A stretch of DNA of 64,000 nt, taken from positions 1 through 64,000 of the forward strand of contig NZ_VLLI01000018.1 in the NCBI RefSeq assembly GCF_007830615.1, read 5' to 3'. The position numbers and the translations under genes were made by a program. Positions within the stretch are counted from its first letter, which is position 1, and each line of letters opens with the position of its first letter. This document shows positions 33,015 to 42,696 of this stretch, in pieces. The notes beneath the pieces are model-generated. The model had not been told where the DNA came from. It made no database searches and saw only the letters and a program-made list of their open reading frames with translations. The stretch is from Mucilaginibacter frigoritolerans (GTDB lineage Bacteria > Bacteroidota > Bacteroidia > Sphingobacteriales > Sphingobacteriaceae).

Positions 33015-33911
33015 TTAAGATTTGAAATAAGTACCCTTTTCCAGATCAGCAAGGAGGCTGGGATGTGTTGGTCGCCATTTTAACCATTCCTGAGTTAGCT
33101 TGCTGGAAGTTGGCCCATCAATAGCAAAAAAGCGCCCCATCCAGCTAAAATGTTCAGTAGCCACTTCAGGAGATATAGAAACAACCGGTAGATTTAATTG
33201 TGAACCTATTACTTCAGCAATTTCACGACACGGTACACCCTCATCGGCTACGCCATGATAGAAAGCTCCGACTGCGCCTTTTTCAAGCGCCAGTCTGTAA
33301 AGATGAGCAGCATCCAGACGATGAATTGCGGGCCAGCGGTTAAGCCCCTCCCCAATATAAGCAGAAACACCTTTTTCACGGGCAATGCTGATGAGCTGCG
33401 GAACAAAGCCATGGTCGCCGTTATCATGCACAGATGGGGCCAAACGCACTACCGATATTTTTATACCCTTTTCTGCCAATGATCGCGCCAATATTTCTGA
33501 AGCTATACGCGGCACTATGGAAACATCGAGCGTAGGGAAATCTTCTTCTGTGGCCAATCTTCCGGGAGTCAGCAAAAGGGCACCTGAAGTAATAATAATG
33601 GGTTTGTCCGATGTGCCAATTTCGGCAACCATAGTTTCTATGGCAAGCTTGTCAGTAGCGCAGGCAGCTGCATAGTTAAAAAAATCATGGATAAAGGCGG
33701 TGTGGATTACACCGTCTGTGGCAGCCACTCCGCTCCGCAGACTGTCCAGATCATCCAGCGTACCACGGTGAACTTCGGCACCGGTAGCAGCCAGTGCTTT
33801 AGCTGATTCATCTGAACGCACAAGGCCCAACACCTTGTGGCCTGCTTCAATTAATTCCTTTACAATGGCAGAGCCGATAAAGCCTGTGGCTCCGGTTACA
33901 AATACACGCAT
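33015..33911 (-). CDS. Extended SDR, NAD-dependent epimerase-like
   Basis: A 298-residue oxidoreductase. The cofactor loop is VFVTGATGFIGSAIVKELIE, followed by VLGLVRSDESAKAL. The middle has VIHTAFIHDF and SVVRLAPSVHDNGDHGFVPQ. The canonical Tyr-x3-Lys is not evident, as in the atypical subgroup named after YwnB or reductase-like members. It would act on small carbonyl compounds with NAD(P); substrate unknown. A Crp-type regulator lies 93 bases upstream on the same strand and is likely to control it. Confidence 0.85.
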   Translation of the reverse strand: MRVFVTGATGFIGSAIVKELIEAGHKVLGLVRSDESAKALAATGAEVHRGTLDDLDSLRSGVAATDGVIHTAFIHDFFNYAAACATDKLAIETMVAEIGTSDKPIIITSGALLLTPGRLATEEDFPTLDVSIVPRIASEILARSLAEKGIKISVVRLAPSVHDNGDHGFVPQLISIAREKGVSAYIGEGLNRWPAIHRLDAAHLYRLALEKGAVGAFYHGVADEGVPCREIAEVIGSQLNLPVVSISPEVATEHFSWMGRFFAIDGPTSSKLTQEWLKWRPTHPSLLADLEKGTYFKS

Positions 33912-34004
33912 ATTTGAGTTGTTTTAATTAATAATCATTTTTAAACAACACAAAATTGATCAAAGTCGTTTTGCAAAACGAGGACATTTGACGTCATTTT
34001 TTAT

Positions 34005-34583
34005 TTATCGAATCAGTTGAGCCTGCCTGATACGACTAAGGGTTTTGAGCGAAACACCCAAATAAGAAGCCACCATATGTAAAGAAACACGTGAAAATAC
34101 ATCAGGATAATTTTTTATAAACTCATCGTACTTTTCCTCAGCTGTTGCGCTTATATTACTGAGGACACGTTTCCTAACCAAATACAAATTACGGGCAACT
34201 AATTTTTCTGAATAAGCTTTTAAGCCCGGGATGTTGGCGAATAAGTAATCAAAATCGCTTTTCGTCCATAAGATCAGCTCGCTTCTTTCAAGTGCATCAA
34301 TGTTACAGTGTGATGGGGTTAAATTATCAAAACTTTCCGGATCTGTTGTCCAACTGTTTTGGGGCGAAAACTGGAGGATATGCTCACTGCCATCATCCCT
34401 GGTGCAGAAGGTGCGTACCAATCCTTTTGAAACAAACATTTTGTACCGGCAAATCTCACCCTCCTGCAATAACAGCTCCTTTCTGCGTACAACTTTTTCA
34501 ATAGCCCGCGAGCGGATCAATTTAATGTCATCATCACAAAGAGCAGTATGCGTCTTTATAAAAGTTTCAAATTCTGCGAACAT
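34005..34583 (-). CDS. Crp/Fnr-family transcriptional regulator
   Basis: A 192-residue regulator with an effector domain (EGEICRYKMFVSKGLVRTFC, DDGSEHILQFSPQNSWTTDP) and C-terminal helix-turn-helix (LHMVASYLGVSLKTLSRIRQ). It resembles the regulator at 28080 in plan but not closely in sequence. ATG 34583 (MFAEFETFIKTH) is preferred over the in-frame start at 34628, since the added residues are atypical. It precedes the epimerase-like SDR gene on the same strand. Nothing in it suggests an iron-sulfur cluster. Confidence 0.85.
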   Translation of the reverse strand: MFAEFETFIKTHTALCDDDIKLIRSRAIEKVVRRKELLLQEGEICRYKMFVSKGLVRTFCTRDDGSEHILQFSPQNSWTTDPESFDNLTPSHCNIDALERSELILWTKSDFDYLFANIPGLKAYSEKLVARNLYLVRKRVLSNISATAEEKYDEFIKNYPDVFSRVSLHMVASYLGVSLKTLSRIRQAQLIR

Positions 34584-34715
34584 ATGTATTTCAAAAATAC
34601 AGAAAATGCGATTGCCTCTTGCTCTCATCCCTAAATTTGAAGATTAACTGACCATACCTGCAGGTTCTTCTAAATAAATATCCCCTAAAATCAAACAGGT
34701 GTGCCTGTGCCACCA

Positions 34716-34742
34716 GGTACACGTGGTACACCTGGTACACCC
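34716..34742. repeat. Three tandem 9-mers GGTACACxx
   Basis: GGTACACGT, GGTACACCT and GGTACACCC follow directly on one another at 34716-34742; related bases (GGTGTGCCTGTGCCACCA) precede them from 34699. On the plus strand they would read Gly-Thr-Arg/Pro, but no open frame of useful length contains them. Confidence 0.6.
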
Positions 34743-34758
34743 TAATTATTTATCCTCA

Positions 34759-34937
34759 TTACCTGGCCAAATAAACTCCATCAACATTATAATATGATCT
34801 GGTAACAAAAGAAAGCCTTATCTGAGCTTAACCAAAGTACCAATTCGGCAACCTCTGATGATTCGCCCAAACGGCCTATTGGATGCAGGGCAATCAAAGC
34901 ATTTCCCAATATTGTATCATCAAAAATCCCACACAAT
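34759..34937 (-). pseudogene. Remnant of an SDR C-terminus with a frameshift
   Basis: The minus strand encodes NALIALHPIGRLGESSEVAE and then LVLWLSSDKA, after which a one-base shift is needed to continue FVTRSYYNVDGVYLAR and a stop at 34759. This is the C-terminal end of a classical glucose-dehydrogenase-like SDR (the usual form is SFVTGSYYNVDGG). The remaining 200 or so N-terminal residues are absent; upstream the frame breaks into AT-rich sequence near 34937. It is a decayed gene fragment, not an expressed protein. Confidence 0.75.
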
Positions 34938-34991
34938 GATTTTATAGTTATTTAAACAATAAAAAACTATTTTGCCTGTTAAAAAGAGAAC

Positions 34992-35522
34992 ATGCTACGA
35001 ATCTATCTTTTATCAATATTATTGTCCTTCCAACTGGCAAGTTTTGCCCAGGAAGCCTATCCTTCCGCTATTGCGGTTCCAGCAAATTGTAAAGTATTAA
35101 TACACACCTATGCAAAAGGAGTGCAAGTGTATGTTTATACACAAGATTTAAATGACACTTCAAAATATACATGGGTTTTAAAAGAACCTATTGCCAATTT
35201 ATATGCAGATAGTGCACATACTTCATTAATTGGAAAACATTACTTCTCTGCCGGAAATACACCCACCTGGGAAAGCACAGACGGATCCAAAGTAACCGGA
35301 GCTAAGCTGGCACAGGTAAACTCACCCGATGGGGCTGGGATTCCCTGGTTGCTTCTAAAGGCAAAAACAATTACAGGCCCCGGGGTTTTACAACACACAG
35401 CTTTCATCCAAAGAGTGCATACTATTGGTGGAAAACCACCTGTTGTTGCCGGCAAGAATCAGAAGGGAGAAATCCAAAAGGTATCGTATACCGCTGAGTA
35501 TATTTTCTACAGTGAAAAATAG
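34992..35522 (+). CDS. DUF3455 exported protein
   Basis: A 176-residue protein with a signal peptide (MLRIYLLSILLSFQLASFAQ). The DUF3455 pattern is clear: TPTWESTDGSKVTGAKL, GIPWLLLKAKTITGPG and FIQRVHTIGGKPP, ending in YTAEYIFYSE. Members are secreted or periplasmic proteins of unknown role in bacteria and fungi. The usual Cys of the family near the C-terminus is missing here. It stands alone between the SDR remnant and a GH127 gene. Confidence 0.85.
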   Translation: MLRIYLLSILLSFQLASFAQEAYPSAIAVPANCKVLIHTYAKGVQVYVYTQDLNDTSKYTWVLKEPIANLYADSAHTSLIGKHYFSAGNTPTWESTDGSKVTGAKLAQVNSPDGAGIPWLLLKAKTITGPGVLQHTAFIQRVHTIGGKPPVVAGKNQKGEIQKVSYTAEYIFYSEK

Positions 35523-35601
35523 CAGGAAATTTTGTTAAAACACAGGATACTAATTAAGCATCCGTTTCGCCATTCCCAATAAATATAAGCTCTTGCATTA
35601 T

Positions 35602-37560
35602 TTACCGGATGATGATTTTGTTAATTTCCTGTGGTTTTATATAACCCTGGTGCCAATAGATCATATACCGGGCATCGTGTAATTTATAAAAAGGAATTAA
35701 CTCCAAATCTTTAAACTTAGCCGGACTGATTAATCCCGGAGCAATGAAGGTTTGAGGCTTTCCGTACACTGGTTTAAGATATTTCCCAAGATCGGTACCG
35801 TTGCTTGCCAGTACAGGTGCAGTATATAATGGATACATTTTCCCTCTGGCAAGATACCCACCAAACTGATCTGCATCGCCAATTAAATTATCCAGATCGG
35901 CTGTATCTGTTTTTGCTGCTAAAACTATTGGGCCATGCAAAAATGCTACATAATGCGAACTGTCAGGCAAAGCTTCTGTTGAAATTTCCATGGGTAAACG
36001 AACTTCAATTTCATCCCCCTTTTCCCATACCCGGTTAAGTTTTACATAGGTGCCCGGCAACGCATCAACAGCTACATCAGCACCGTTTATTTTTATTTGC
36101 AGCTTGCCCGGCTTTACCCAACGCGGATAACGGATATTAATATCAAAAGCACCCGCTTTTACTGCCTCAACCAAAAGTTTTGTGGTTTCCTCATCCGGAA
36201 ACTTTGTTTGTTGAGAAAGAACGAGGCCCTTTGCTGCCCAATTTAAACGGGAAGCAATAAACAGGTTTACGTAAAGGTCATTTTGTTGATAGCTGTAAAT
36301 GAGTTCGCCATATTTACTATGATTTTCCATTCCCGATCCAACACAGCACCACATGTCTTCCTGTGGCTGTGAGTAAACACGGTAATGCCGGGGTCGCATT
36401 GGGGTATAATAAACAAAACCACCATGCGTTGGATGCTGGCTTGAAAGAATATGGTTATACAAAACCCGCTCATAAAAATCCATATACTTAACTTCGCCCG
36501 CTTTTTCAAAAAGGTGGCGGGTTAGTTTAAGCATATTATAAGAGTTACAAGTTTCAGGGCCTGCAATATCGGTAATCATTTTACTGAAATCGTGCATCGG
36601 GTTAAAGTGCTCGTTTACGCTGTTGCCCCCTATTACAACCGTACGGTTATTCACCACGGTTTCCCAAAAAAACTGTGCGGCTTTTCCATAATCCTCATCA
36701 CCACCAACCTCAGATATCCGCTGAAAGCCTATAGCCTTAGGGATTTGCATATTGGCATGTAACCCATCCAATGGGTCGCGACCCTGTATTAATGGATCTA
36801 AAACTGCCCTGTGCGAGAACCTTCGCGCCAGGGTGAGGTATTTATCCTGACCGGTTATAACCGATACATCAGCAAATACTTCATTTAACCCGCCCTGTTC
36901 TGAAATCAACATCGTTTGAATCTGTTCATCAGATAGTTTAAGCGAAACACTGTAGATATAGTCAGTAAGTTTTATCAATATATCTTTTGCCTGCGGCTTA
37001 CCTGCAATCAGCCAGGCATCCCTTAAACCAGCCAAAAGTTTGTGAAGGTTATAAAGCGGCACCCATTTTTTATTCAGAGAAAACGAGTCTGCTTCAATTT
37101 TACCTGCGGCAATGTCCTTCCACATGGCTGTCCCTCCAGGTATTCCGCCAAGGTAACCGCTTCCTATTTTATCCTGGCAAAGTTTTAGCTCCGCCAGCAT
37201 ATAATCCAGGCGCCTGTTCATTTCGGCATTGTGGGTAGAGGCATACATATTTGATAATGCAGACAAATAATGGCCGCCGATGTGCCCGTCCAGACCTGTA
37301 TTTTCCCAATTACCGTAGCTTTTCTTTTTAGGTGTTAGTCCGGCTTCGGTAAGGTAAGGAGCCAGTAAACGGTCTGGATCCAAAGCCAGCATATAGGTCA
37401 TATCCGTTTGTTGCGCATCTTTAAACACTCCGGGTAATAATTCAACCTGCTGCAGCGAAAATGAATGCAGCGTAGGTGCAGTCTGCGCCCGAGCATTAAG
37501 TACAATGAAACAACAAGCTGCCATTGAAAACAGCAAATGAGGAATTATTTTCTGGCCCAT
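35602..37560 (-). CDS. GH127-family beta-L-arabinofuranosidase-like enzyme
   Basis: A 652-residue exported glycosidase (signal peptide to about residue 25, ending ARAQ). The catalytic domain is the alpha/alpha barrel of GH127, with the zinc and nucleophile site assembled from Glu336 and Cys338 in GPETCNSYNMLKLTRHLF and Cys405-Cys406 in EDMWCCVGSGMENHSKYGEL. In HypBA1 the equivalent Cys pair contains the nucleophile. It would release beta-linked L-arabinofuranose or a related sugar from plant glycans in the periplasm. Length is normal. No other arabinan genes are adjacent. Confidence 0.9.
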   Translation of the reverse strand: MGQKIIPHLLFSMAACCFIVLNARAQTAPTLHSFSLQQVELLPGVFKDAQQTDMTYMLALDPDRLLAPYLTEAGLTPKKKSYGNWENTGLDGHIGGHYLSALSNMYASTHNAEMNRRLDYMLAELKLCQDKIGSGYLGGIPGGTAMWKDIAAGKIEADSFSLNKKWVPLYNLHKLLAGLRDAWLIAGKPQAKDILIKLTDYIYSVSLKLSDEQIQTMLISEQGGLNEVFADVSVITGQDKYLTLARRFSHRAVLDPLIQGRDPLDGLHANMQIPKAIGFQRISEVGGDEDYGKAAQFFWETVVNNRTVVIGGNSVNEHFNPMHDFSKMITDIAGPETCNSYNMLKLTRHLFEKAGEVKYMDFYERVLYNHILSSQHPTHGGFVYYTPMRPRHYRVYSQPQEDMWCCVGSGMENHSKYGELIYSYQQNDLYVNLFIASRLNWAAKGLVLSQQTKFPDEETTKLLVEAVKAGAFDINIRYPRWVKPGKLQIKINGADVAVDALPGTYVKLNRVWEKGDEIEVRLPMEISTEALPDSSHYVAFLHGPIVLAAKTDTADLDNLIGDADQFGGYLARGKMYPLYTAPVLASNGTDLGKYLKPVYGKPQTFIAPGLISPAKFKDLELIPFYKLHDARYMIYWHQGYIKPQEINKIIIR

Positions 37561-37839
37561 TATATTAAAGTATGATTACGAATTGGTTTGCAGCACTAAA
37601 GTAAACAAAGTTTTTAATAATTGTTATTTGTACACGTATTATTCACTTTCTCAAATACATCATAAGTTTACAGCCAGGAAATAATATTGCGGTAAAGAAC
37701 CGAAAAAGTTGCTCCTTTTAAATGGAGTGGCTTTTTGTTTGAATTTACGCCTGTAAAATGAAAACCTTCTTATTTCATTTCGCCAGTACTTCTTCATTGT
37801 AAATAAAACATTAGCCAACTGGAAGGTGTTAAAAACAGT

Positions 37840-39105
37840 GTGAACAGGCATCAAACCAAAGCAAAAACAGACCGGACAATAATCCGTCCGCTTCAGTCTC
37901 TGAATTTTTTCATGGCGGATATGCAGGCTGGGATTGGCCCTTTCCTGGGAATATTTCTTTTGGCGCATGGTTGGAAAAGCGGCCCAATCGGAACGGTGAT
38001 GACTATCGGAGGCGTCGCTGGAATGCTGATGACTGCACCGGCAGGTGCGCTTATTGATGAAACAAAACGTAAACGTTTGTATGTAGTTATCCCCGGAATA
38101 TTTACCATCCTGGCATCTGCGATAATTCTCTTATCTCAAAATTTCTGGCTGGTTAGCGTCTCCCAAATCGCAACAGCCATAGCCGGATCGGCTATAGGGC
38201 CTGCGGTAATCGGCATTACACTCGGCATAGTTAAACAAGCAGGGTTTAACCATCAAAATGGTTATAATCAAGCCTATAATCACGCAGGTAACGTTGTGGG
38301 TGCCGCATTATCAGGTTTTCTGGGCATGAAGTTCGGGATGCCTGCAGTATTCTGCTTAGCTGCACTTTTTGGCATACTTTCCATTGTATCCGTTTTAATG
38401 ATCCCCGCGAAAGCTATAGATGATAAGGCCGCAAGGGGTTTAAAAGATAATGACGAAAGTAATAAAGCAAGTGGTTTTAAAGTATTACTTCAATGTAAGC
38501 CTTTGCTCATACTGGCAGCAGCTCTGGCTTGTTTTCATTTAGGTAATGGAGCAATGCTGCCTTTGTACGGCTTGGCGGCGGCTACAAAAAACCAGGGAAA
38601 CCCAACTATGTTTGTTGCCATGACCATCATCATTGCGCAGGTGGTAATGATGGGGGTATCTCTCATCGCCATGCGGGTGGCCGAAAAAAGAGGTTACTGG
38701 TTGGTAATCCTCATTTCATTCATAGCCCTTCCTGTTCGTGGGCTGATTGCCGCCCATATGATCAATCAAACAGGTCTATACCCTGTTCAGATTTTAGATG
38801 GTATAGGCGCCGGATTACAAAGCGTGGCTGTTCCTGGATTAGTTGCCCATATTTTAAATGGCACAGGCCGTGTGAACATTGGCCAGGGGGCAGTTATGAC
38901 TGTACAAGGATTGGGGGCATCGTTGAGCCCCGCTATAGGTGGCTGGATTGCCCAGGCATTTGGATACAGTTCAACATTCCTTATTTTGGGCAGTTTCGCT
39001 ACTGTTTCTATTTTACTTTGGCTGCTATTTTTCAGATCACTTAAGGCGGCTTGTGATATCACATTAAAAAAAACAGATAGCTCTAAAAATATTTTCTCTT
39101 TATGA
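37840..39105 (+). CDS. Major facilitator superfamily transporter
   Basis: A 421-residue inner-membrane protein with about 12 spans. The loop after span 2 reads GALIDETKRKRLYVV, a form of the MFS motif A, and the linker of the two halves lies near residues 195-215 (DDKAARGLKDNDESNK). It belongs to the drug/proton antiporter-like part of the superfamily; the substrate is unknown. Start is GTG 37840; the next in-frame ATG would remove the first span. It precedes an ArsB-like gene by 183 bases. Confidence 0.87.
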   Translation: MNRHQTKAKTDRTIIRPLQSLNFFMADMQAGIGPFLGIFLLAHGWKSGPIGTVMTIGGVAGMLMTAPAGALIDETKRKRLYVVIPGIFTILASAIILLSQNFWLVSVSQIATAIAGSAIGPAVIGITLGIVKQAGFNHQNGYNQAYNHAGNVVGAALSGFLGMKFGMPAVFCLAALFGILSIVSVLMIPAKAIDDKAARGLKDNDESNKASGFKVLLQCKPLLILAAALACFHLGNGAMLPLYGLAAATKNQGNPTMFVAMTIIIAQVVMMGVSLIAMRVAEKRGYWLVILISFIALPVRGLIAAHMINQTGLYPVQILDGIGAGLQSVAVPGLVAHILNGTGRVNIGQGAVMTVQGLGASLSPAIGGWIAQAFGYSSTFLILGSFATVSILLWLLFFRSLKAACDITLKKTDSSKNIFSL

Positions 39106-39288
39106 GTTTGATTAATTTCAGGACAGTTGGAACTAAAATTGCCTGCTCTATTGTGTAAATCAGCTAAAAGTAAAATTGCAGTAATGCCAATAAAATAGGC
39201 ACATAAGCAGAAAATGGTATTTTTGGCATGCAACTTGGCTACAACGAGAATGGTAAACTATCCTGATCTATTTATATCTTAATTAATT

Positions 39289-40530
39289 ATGCCACATATT
39301 TCCATTTGGATTATCTCCTTTTTAGCAATAGCCGGTGTTATTATAAAACCTTTTAAAATACCCGAAGTTATCTGGGCGGTTCTGGGCGCAGCAGTTTTAC
39401 TGCTATCAGGGTTGATTTCATTTACTGAAGGCTGGTTAGGTGTGACAAAAGGAACAGACGTTTACCTGTTTTTAACTGGCATGATGCTGCTTGCTGAAAC
39501 TGCCCGTGAAGAAAAGTTGTTTGACTGGTTGGCGGCGCATGCCACCAGAATGGCTAAAGGATCCGCCGATCGTCTTTTTCTGCTTATTTACCTGGTGGGG
39601 GTGGTTGTAACCACATTCTTATCTAACGATGCCACCGCTGTAGTTTTAACGCCAGCTGTTGCCGCAGCGATTAAGGCTGCTAAGGTAGAAAAGCCTCTTC
39701 CTTATTTACTGATCTGTGCTTTTATCGCCAACGCTGCTTCCTTTGTTTTACCAATATCCAACCCGGCTAACCTCTTAATATATGGCAGTCATATGCCGCC
39801 TTTATTCCACTGGTTGCAGCAATATATTTTACCCTCATTTTTCGCCATAGCTATAACCTATTTTGCGCTGCGGTTTACACAACGTACCGCATTAAAAGAA
39901 AAAATAGCGTCAAACATTCCTATTCCAATGCTTTCGCAAGGCGGCAAAACAGCTATGATTGGTATTGCTGTAACTGCAGTTATTTTACTGATTGCTTCGG
40001 CATTTAATATTCAGCTTGGCTTACCCACAGCCATCACTGGTATCTTAACTTCCGCAATTGTAATTATCCGGGCGAAAAAAAATCCATTGATTGTTATCAA
40101 AGGTGTTTCGTGGGCAGTTTTACCCTTAGTTGCAGGTTTGTTTGTTATAGTGGAGGCGCTTAACACCACCGGGCTTATTCAAACCTTAACAAACCTGCTT
40201 CACCAAAATGCAGCTCATTCTGTTAATGCCACAGCCTGGGGAAGTGGTATAATCATCGCTTTTACCTGTAATCTCATGAACAACTTACCAGTAGGCCTTA
40301 TAGCTGGGAATGTAGTGCAGGGTCATGTTCCTGAACTTATTAAAAGTGCCGTATTAATAGGCGTAGACCTTGGACCAAACTTGTCTATCACGGGTTCTCT
40401 TGCCACTATTTTATGGCTGGTTGCCTTACGGCGAGAAGGTCAAACAGTTAGCGCCTGGGCTTTTCTGAAACTGGGCGCTCTGATCATGACGATAGCACTT
40501 TTATTCGCTTTGGGATCATTGTGGATTTAA
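39289..40530 (+). CDS. ArsB/SLC13-type ion transporter
   Basis: A 413-residue membrane protein with about 11 spans, of the ion transporter superfamily. The blocks KGTDVYLFLTGMMLLAETAR, FLSNDATAVVLTPAVAAAI, FVLPISNPANLLIYG and the C-terminal NNLPVGLIAG with LGPNLSITGSLATILW match arsenite permease ArsB, which extrudes arsenite, often with the ATPase ArsA. No arsR, arsC or arsA gene is next to it, so arsenic cannot be assigned with certainty; other anions are possible. Length matches ArsB. Confidence 0.8.
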   Translation: MPHISIWIISFLAIAGVIIKPFKIPEVIWAVLGAAVLLLSGLISFTEGWLGVTKGTDVYLFLTGMMLLAETAREEKLFDWLAAHATRMAKGSADRLFLLIYLVGVVVTTFLSNDATAVVLTPAVAAAIKAAKVEKPLPYLLICAFIANAASFVLPISNPANLLIYGSHMPPLFHWLQQYILPSFFAIAITYFALRFTQRTALKEKIASNIPIPMLSQGGKTAMIGIAVTAVILLIASAFNIQLGLPTAITGILTSAIVIIRAKKNPLIVIKGVSWAVLPLVAGLFVIVEALNTTGLIQTLTNLLHQNAAHSVNATAWGSGIIIAFTCNLMNNLPVGLIAGNVVQGHVPELIKSAVLIGVDLGPNLSITGSLATILWLVALRREGQTVSAWAFLKLGALIMTIALLFALGSLWI

Positions 40531-40715
40531 CGAGCGGATCTTTGCATCCGACGGGGCATAATCCGAACCATTTTTGAAAAGCATAAAGCTTGCTTATCCG
40601 CAAAACGTGTTGCTAACACCAATTCATACTATTTGGAAACAACTAAGCCCGATTTGGCAACACGGAACATTTTTACTTACCGGACTTTTGCATTGGAGAT
40701 TTTAAAAAACCAAAA

Positions 40716-41519
40716 ATGCAAAAAACAATTTTTATTACAGGAGCATCGGCAGGCCTTGGAAAGGCAACCGCTAAATTATTTCAACAAAAAGGCTGGAATG
40801 TAATTGCTACAATGCGTAACCCGGAAAAGGAAACAGAACTCACTCAATTGAAAAACGTTAGTCTTTTGCCTCTTGATGTGACCAATTTGGAACAAATTAA
40901 AACCGCCGTAGCTAAAGCTATTTCCTTACACTCCATTGATGTGGTGTTTAACAATGCAGGCTATGGATTGATGGGAGCAATGGAAGCGCTTAGTGACGAA
41001 CAAATTTTAAAACAGATCAATACCAATCTTTTAGGGGTATTGCGCGTTGCGCAGGCATTCATCCCACATTTCAGAGAAAAGAAAAGTGGTTTATTTATCA
41101 GCACAACTTCCATAGGCGGACTTTTCACATTTCCCTTACACTCTATTTATCACGCAGCAAAATTCGCAATAGAAGGCTGGTCAGAAGGCATGTCATTTGA
41201 ATTAGGCTTACACAATATCGGGATCAAAACCATTGCGCCGGGCGGAATTGCCACAGATTTTATAGGCAGATCGCTTGACAAGAGCTCTCATACCTCATAT
41301 CAGGAAATAGAGAATAAACTATTCGCTGCTATAGATGGAATGATGCAGTCTGCCTCAACTGCCGAACAAATTGCTGAAGTAGTTTACGAGGCTGCAACAG
41401 ATGGTAAAGACCAGATACGCTATGTTGCCGGCGAAGATGCAAAAGCATTGTATGCACGCCGTTTGGAAATAGGTAACGAAGAATTCAGAAAAGAGATCAG
41501 AAAGCAGATTTTAGTATAA
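40716..41519 (+). CDS. Classical short-chain dehydrogenase/reductase
   Basis: A 267-residue oxidoreductase. The cofactor loop is FITGASAGLGKATAKLFQQK, then VIATMRNPEKETEL after strand 2. VVFNNAGYG, the catalytic Ser in ISTTSIGG, and Tyr and Lys in YHAAKFAIEGW complete the active site. The C-terminal block GIKTIAPGGIATDFIG is standard. Substrate unknown. It is followed by a frameshifted AraC gene in the same direction, a pairing common for SDRs that is usually regulator plus target. Confidence 0.9.
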   Translation: MQKTIFITGASAGLGKATAKLFQQKGWNVIATMRNPEKETELTQLKNVSLLPLDVTNLEQIKTAVAKAISLHSIDVVFNNAGYGLMGAMEALSDEQILKQINTNLLGVLRVAQAFIPHFREKKSGLFISTTSIGGLFTFPLHSIYHAAKFAIEGWSEGMSFELGLHNIGIKTIAPGGIATDFIGRSLDKSSHTSYQEIENKLFAAIDGMMQSASTAEQIAEVVYEAATDGKDQIRYVAGEDAKALYARRLEIGNEEFRKEIRKQILV

Positions 41520-41580
41520 TTTAAAAGAACAGCTAACCGAAAAGACTTTGTCTTTTTTAAATTTGAAAAAAGAAAATCAA

Positions 41581-42485
41581 ATGCATATCATTAATTCAAT
41601 ATCCGAAAAACACCGTTTGGTATCTTTACCGGAACCATTACACCCATTGGTGAGTGTAATTCGTATTTCGGATATGCGTTTTACAGATAATACGATATGG
41701 GAACATTTTTCTTTGAATTTTTACTGCATATCATTGAAAAAGAATATTGCAGGAAAAACGAAATATGGTCAGCAATATTACGATTACGATAAAGGTGTAA
41801 TGACTTTTGTTGCACCAAAGCAAATCATGTCCCTCGATGCTTCTCCGACTGATATACTAGCTCCGGCATCCGGGTATGCATTATTGTTCCATCCAGATTT
41901 TCTATACAAACATCCGCTTGCTGCAACTATCAAAAATTATGGTTTTTTTCTTACGCAGTTAACGAAGCGCTGCACCTTTCAGAAAAAGAAGAGAAAAACA
42001 TTACAGAGATATTTCAAAAAATTGATGAAGAATATCAGCATATAGACCGGCACACGCAGGATATTATTCTTTCCCAGATTGATCTGCTACTAAATTACAG
42101 TAACCGGTTTTATGAAAGGCAGTTTATTACCCGAAAGGCAGTCAACCATGATGTATTAACCAGGATGGAGCAATTATTAAATGAATATTTTGACCATGAA
42201 GAAACCTTGAAAAACGGGCTTCCCACTGTTGAATACCTGGCAAATCAACTCAACCTGTCTCCGCATTATTTAAGCGATCTGTTACGTTCTCTTACCGGAC
42301 AAAGTGCCCAGCAACACATTCAGGAAAAATTGATCGAAAAAGCGAAAGAATACCTCTCTGTAACCAATCTGTCGGTTGCTGAAATTGCCTATCAATTAGG
42401 TTTCGAGTATCCGCAATCATTCAACAAACTGTTTAAAAAGAAAACTAATATTTCTCCGTTGGAGTTCCGGCAAACATTTAACTAA
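41581..42485 (+). pseudogene. AraC-family regulator interrupted by a frameshift
   Basis: The gene begins at ATG 41581 (MHIINSISEKHRLVSLPEPL) and reads as an AraC sensor domain to residue 121 (IKNYGFF). There a run of seven T residues at 41943-41949 shifts the frame; inserting one T restores SYAVNEALHLSEKEEKNITE, and the normal AraC C-terminus follows (EYLANQLNLSPHYLSDLLRS, IAYQLGFEYPQSFNKLFKKK) to the stop at 42485. The open frame therefore ends early at 42045. It may be a sequencing error, a fresh mutation, or a slippery tract that allows low-level expression or phase variation. Confidence 0.88.
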
Positions 42486-42520
42486 TAGCCAAATCAACAT
42501 CCAACCCTAAAATAAATATG

Positions 42521-42560
42521 AAAAGCAAAAGCTCCGCAAATCTGCGGGGCTTTTGCTTTT
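42521..42560 (+). terminator. Strong Rho-independent terminator
   Basis: An 18-base arm at 42521-42538 (AAAAGCAAAAGCTCCGCA) pairs with 42543-42560 around AATC with one mismatch. It ends the AraC gene transcription unit. Confidence 0.9.
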
Positions 42561-42696
42561 AGAGTGAAAACCTATTGTCAAAAAAAGTGCTGTTCACTTA
42601 AACATCCCCCTCAAAATTAAATATCCATTTCGTTACTAAGCTATTTTTTAATATTTTCGCCGCCCTTCAAATTTCTACTGTTTTATCCCCATTGAT

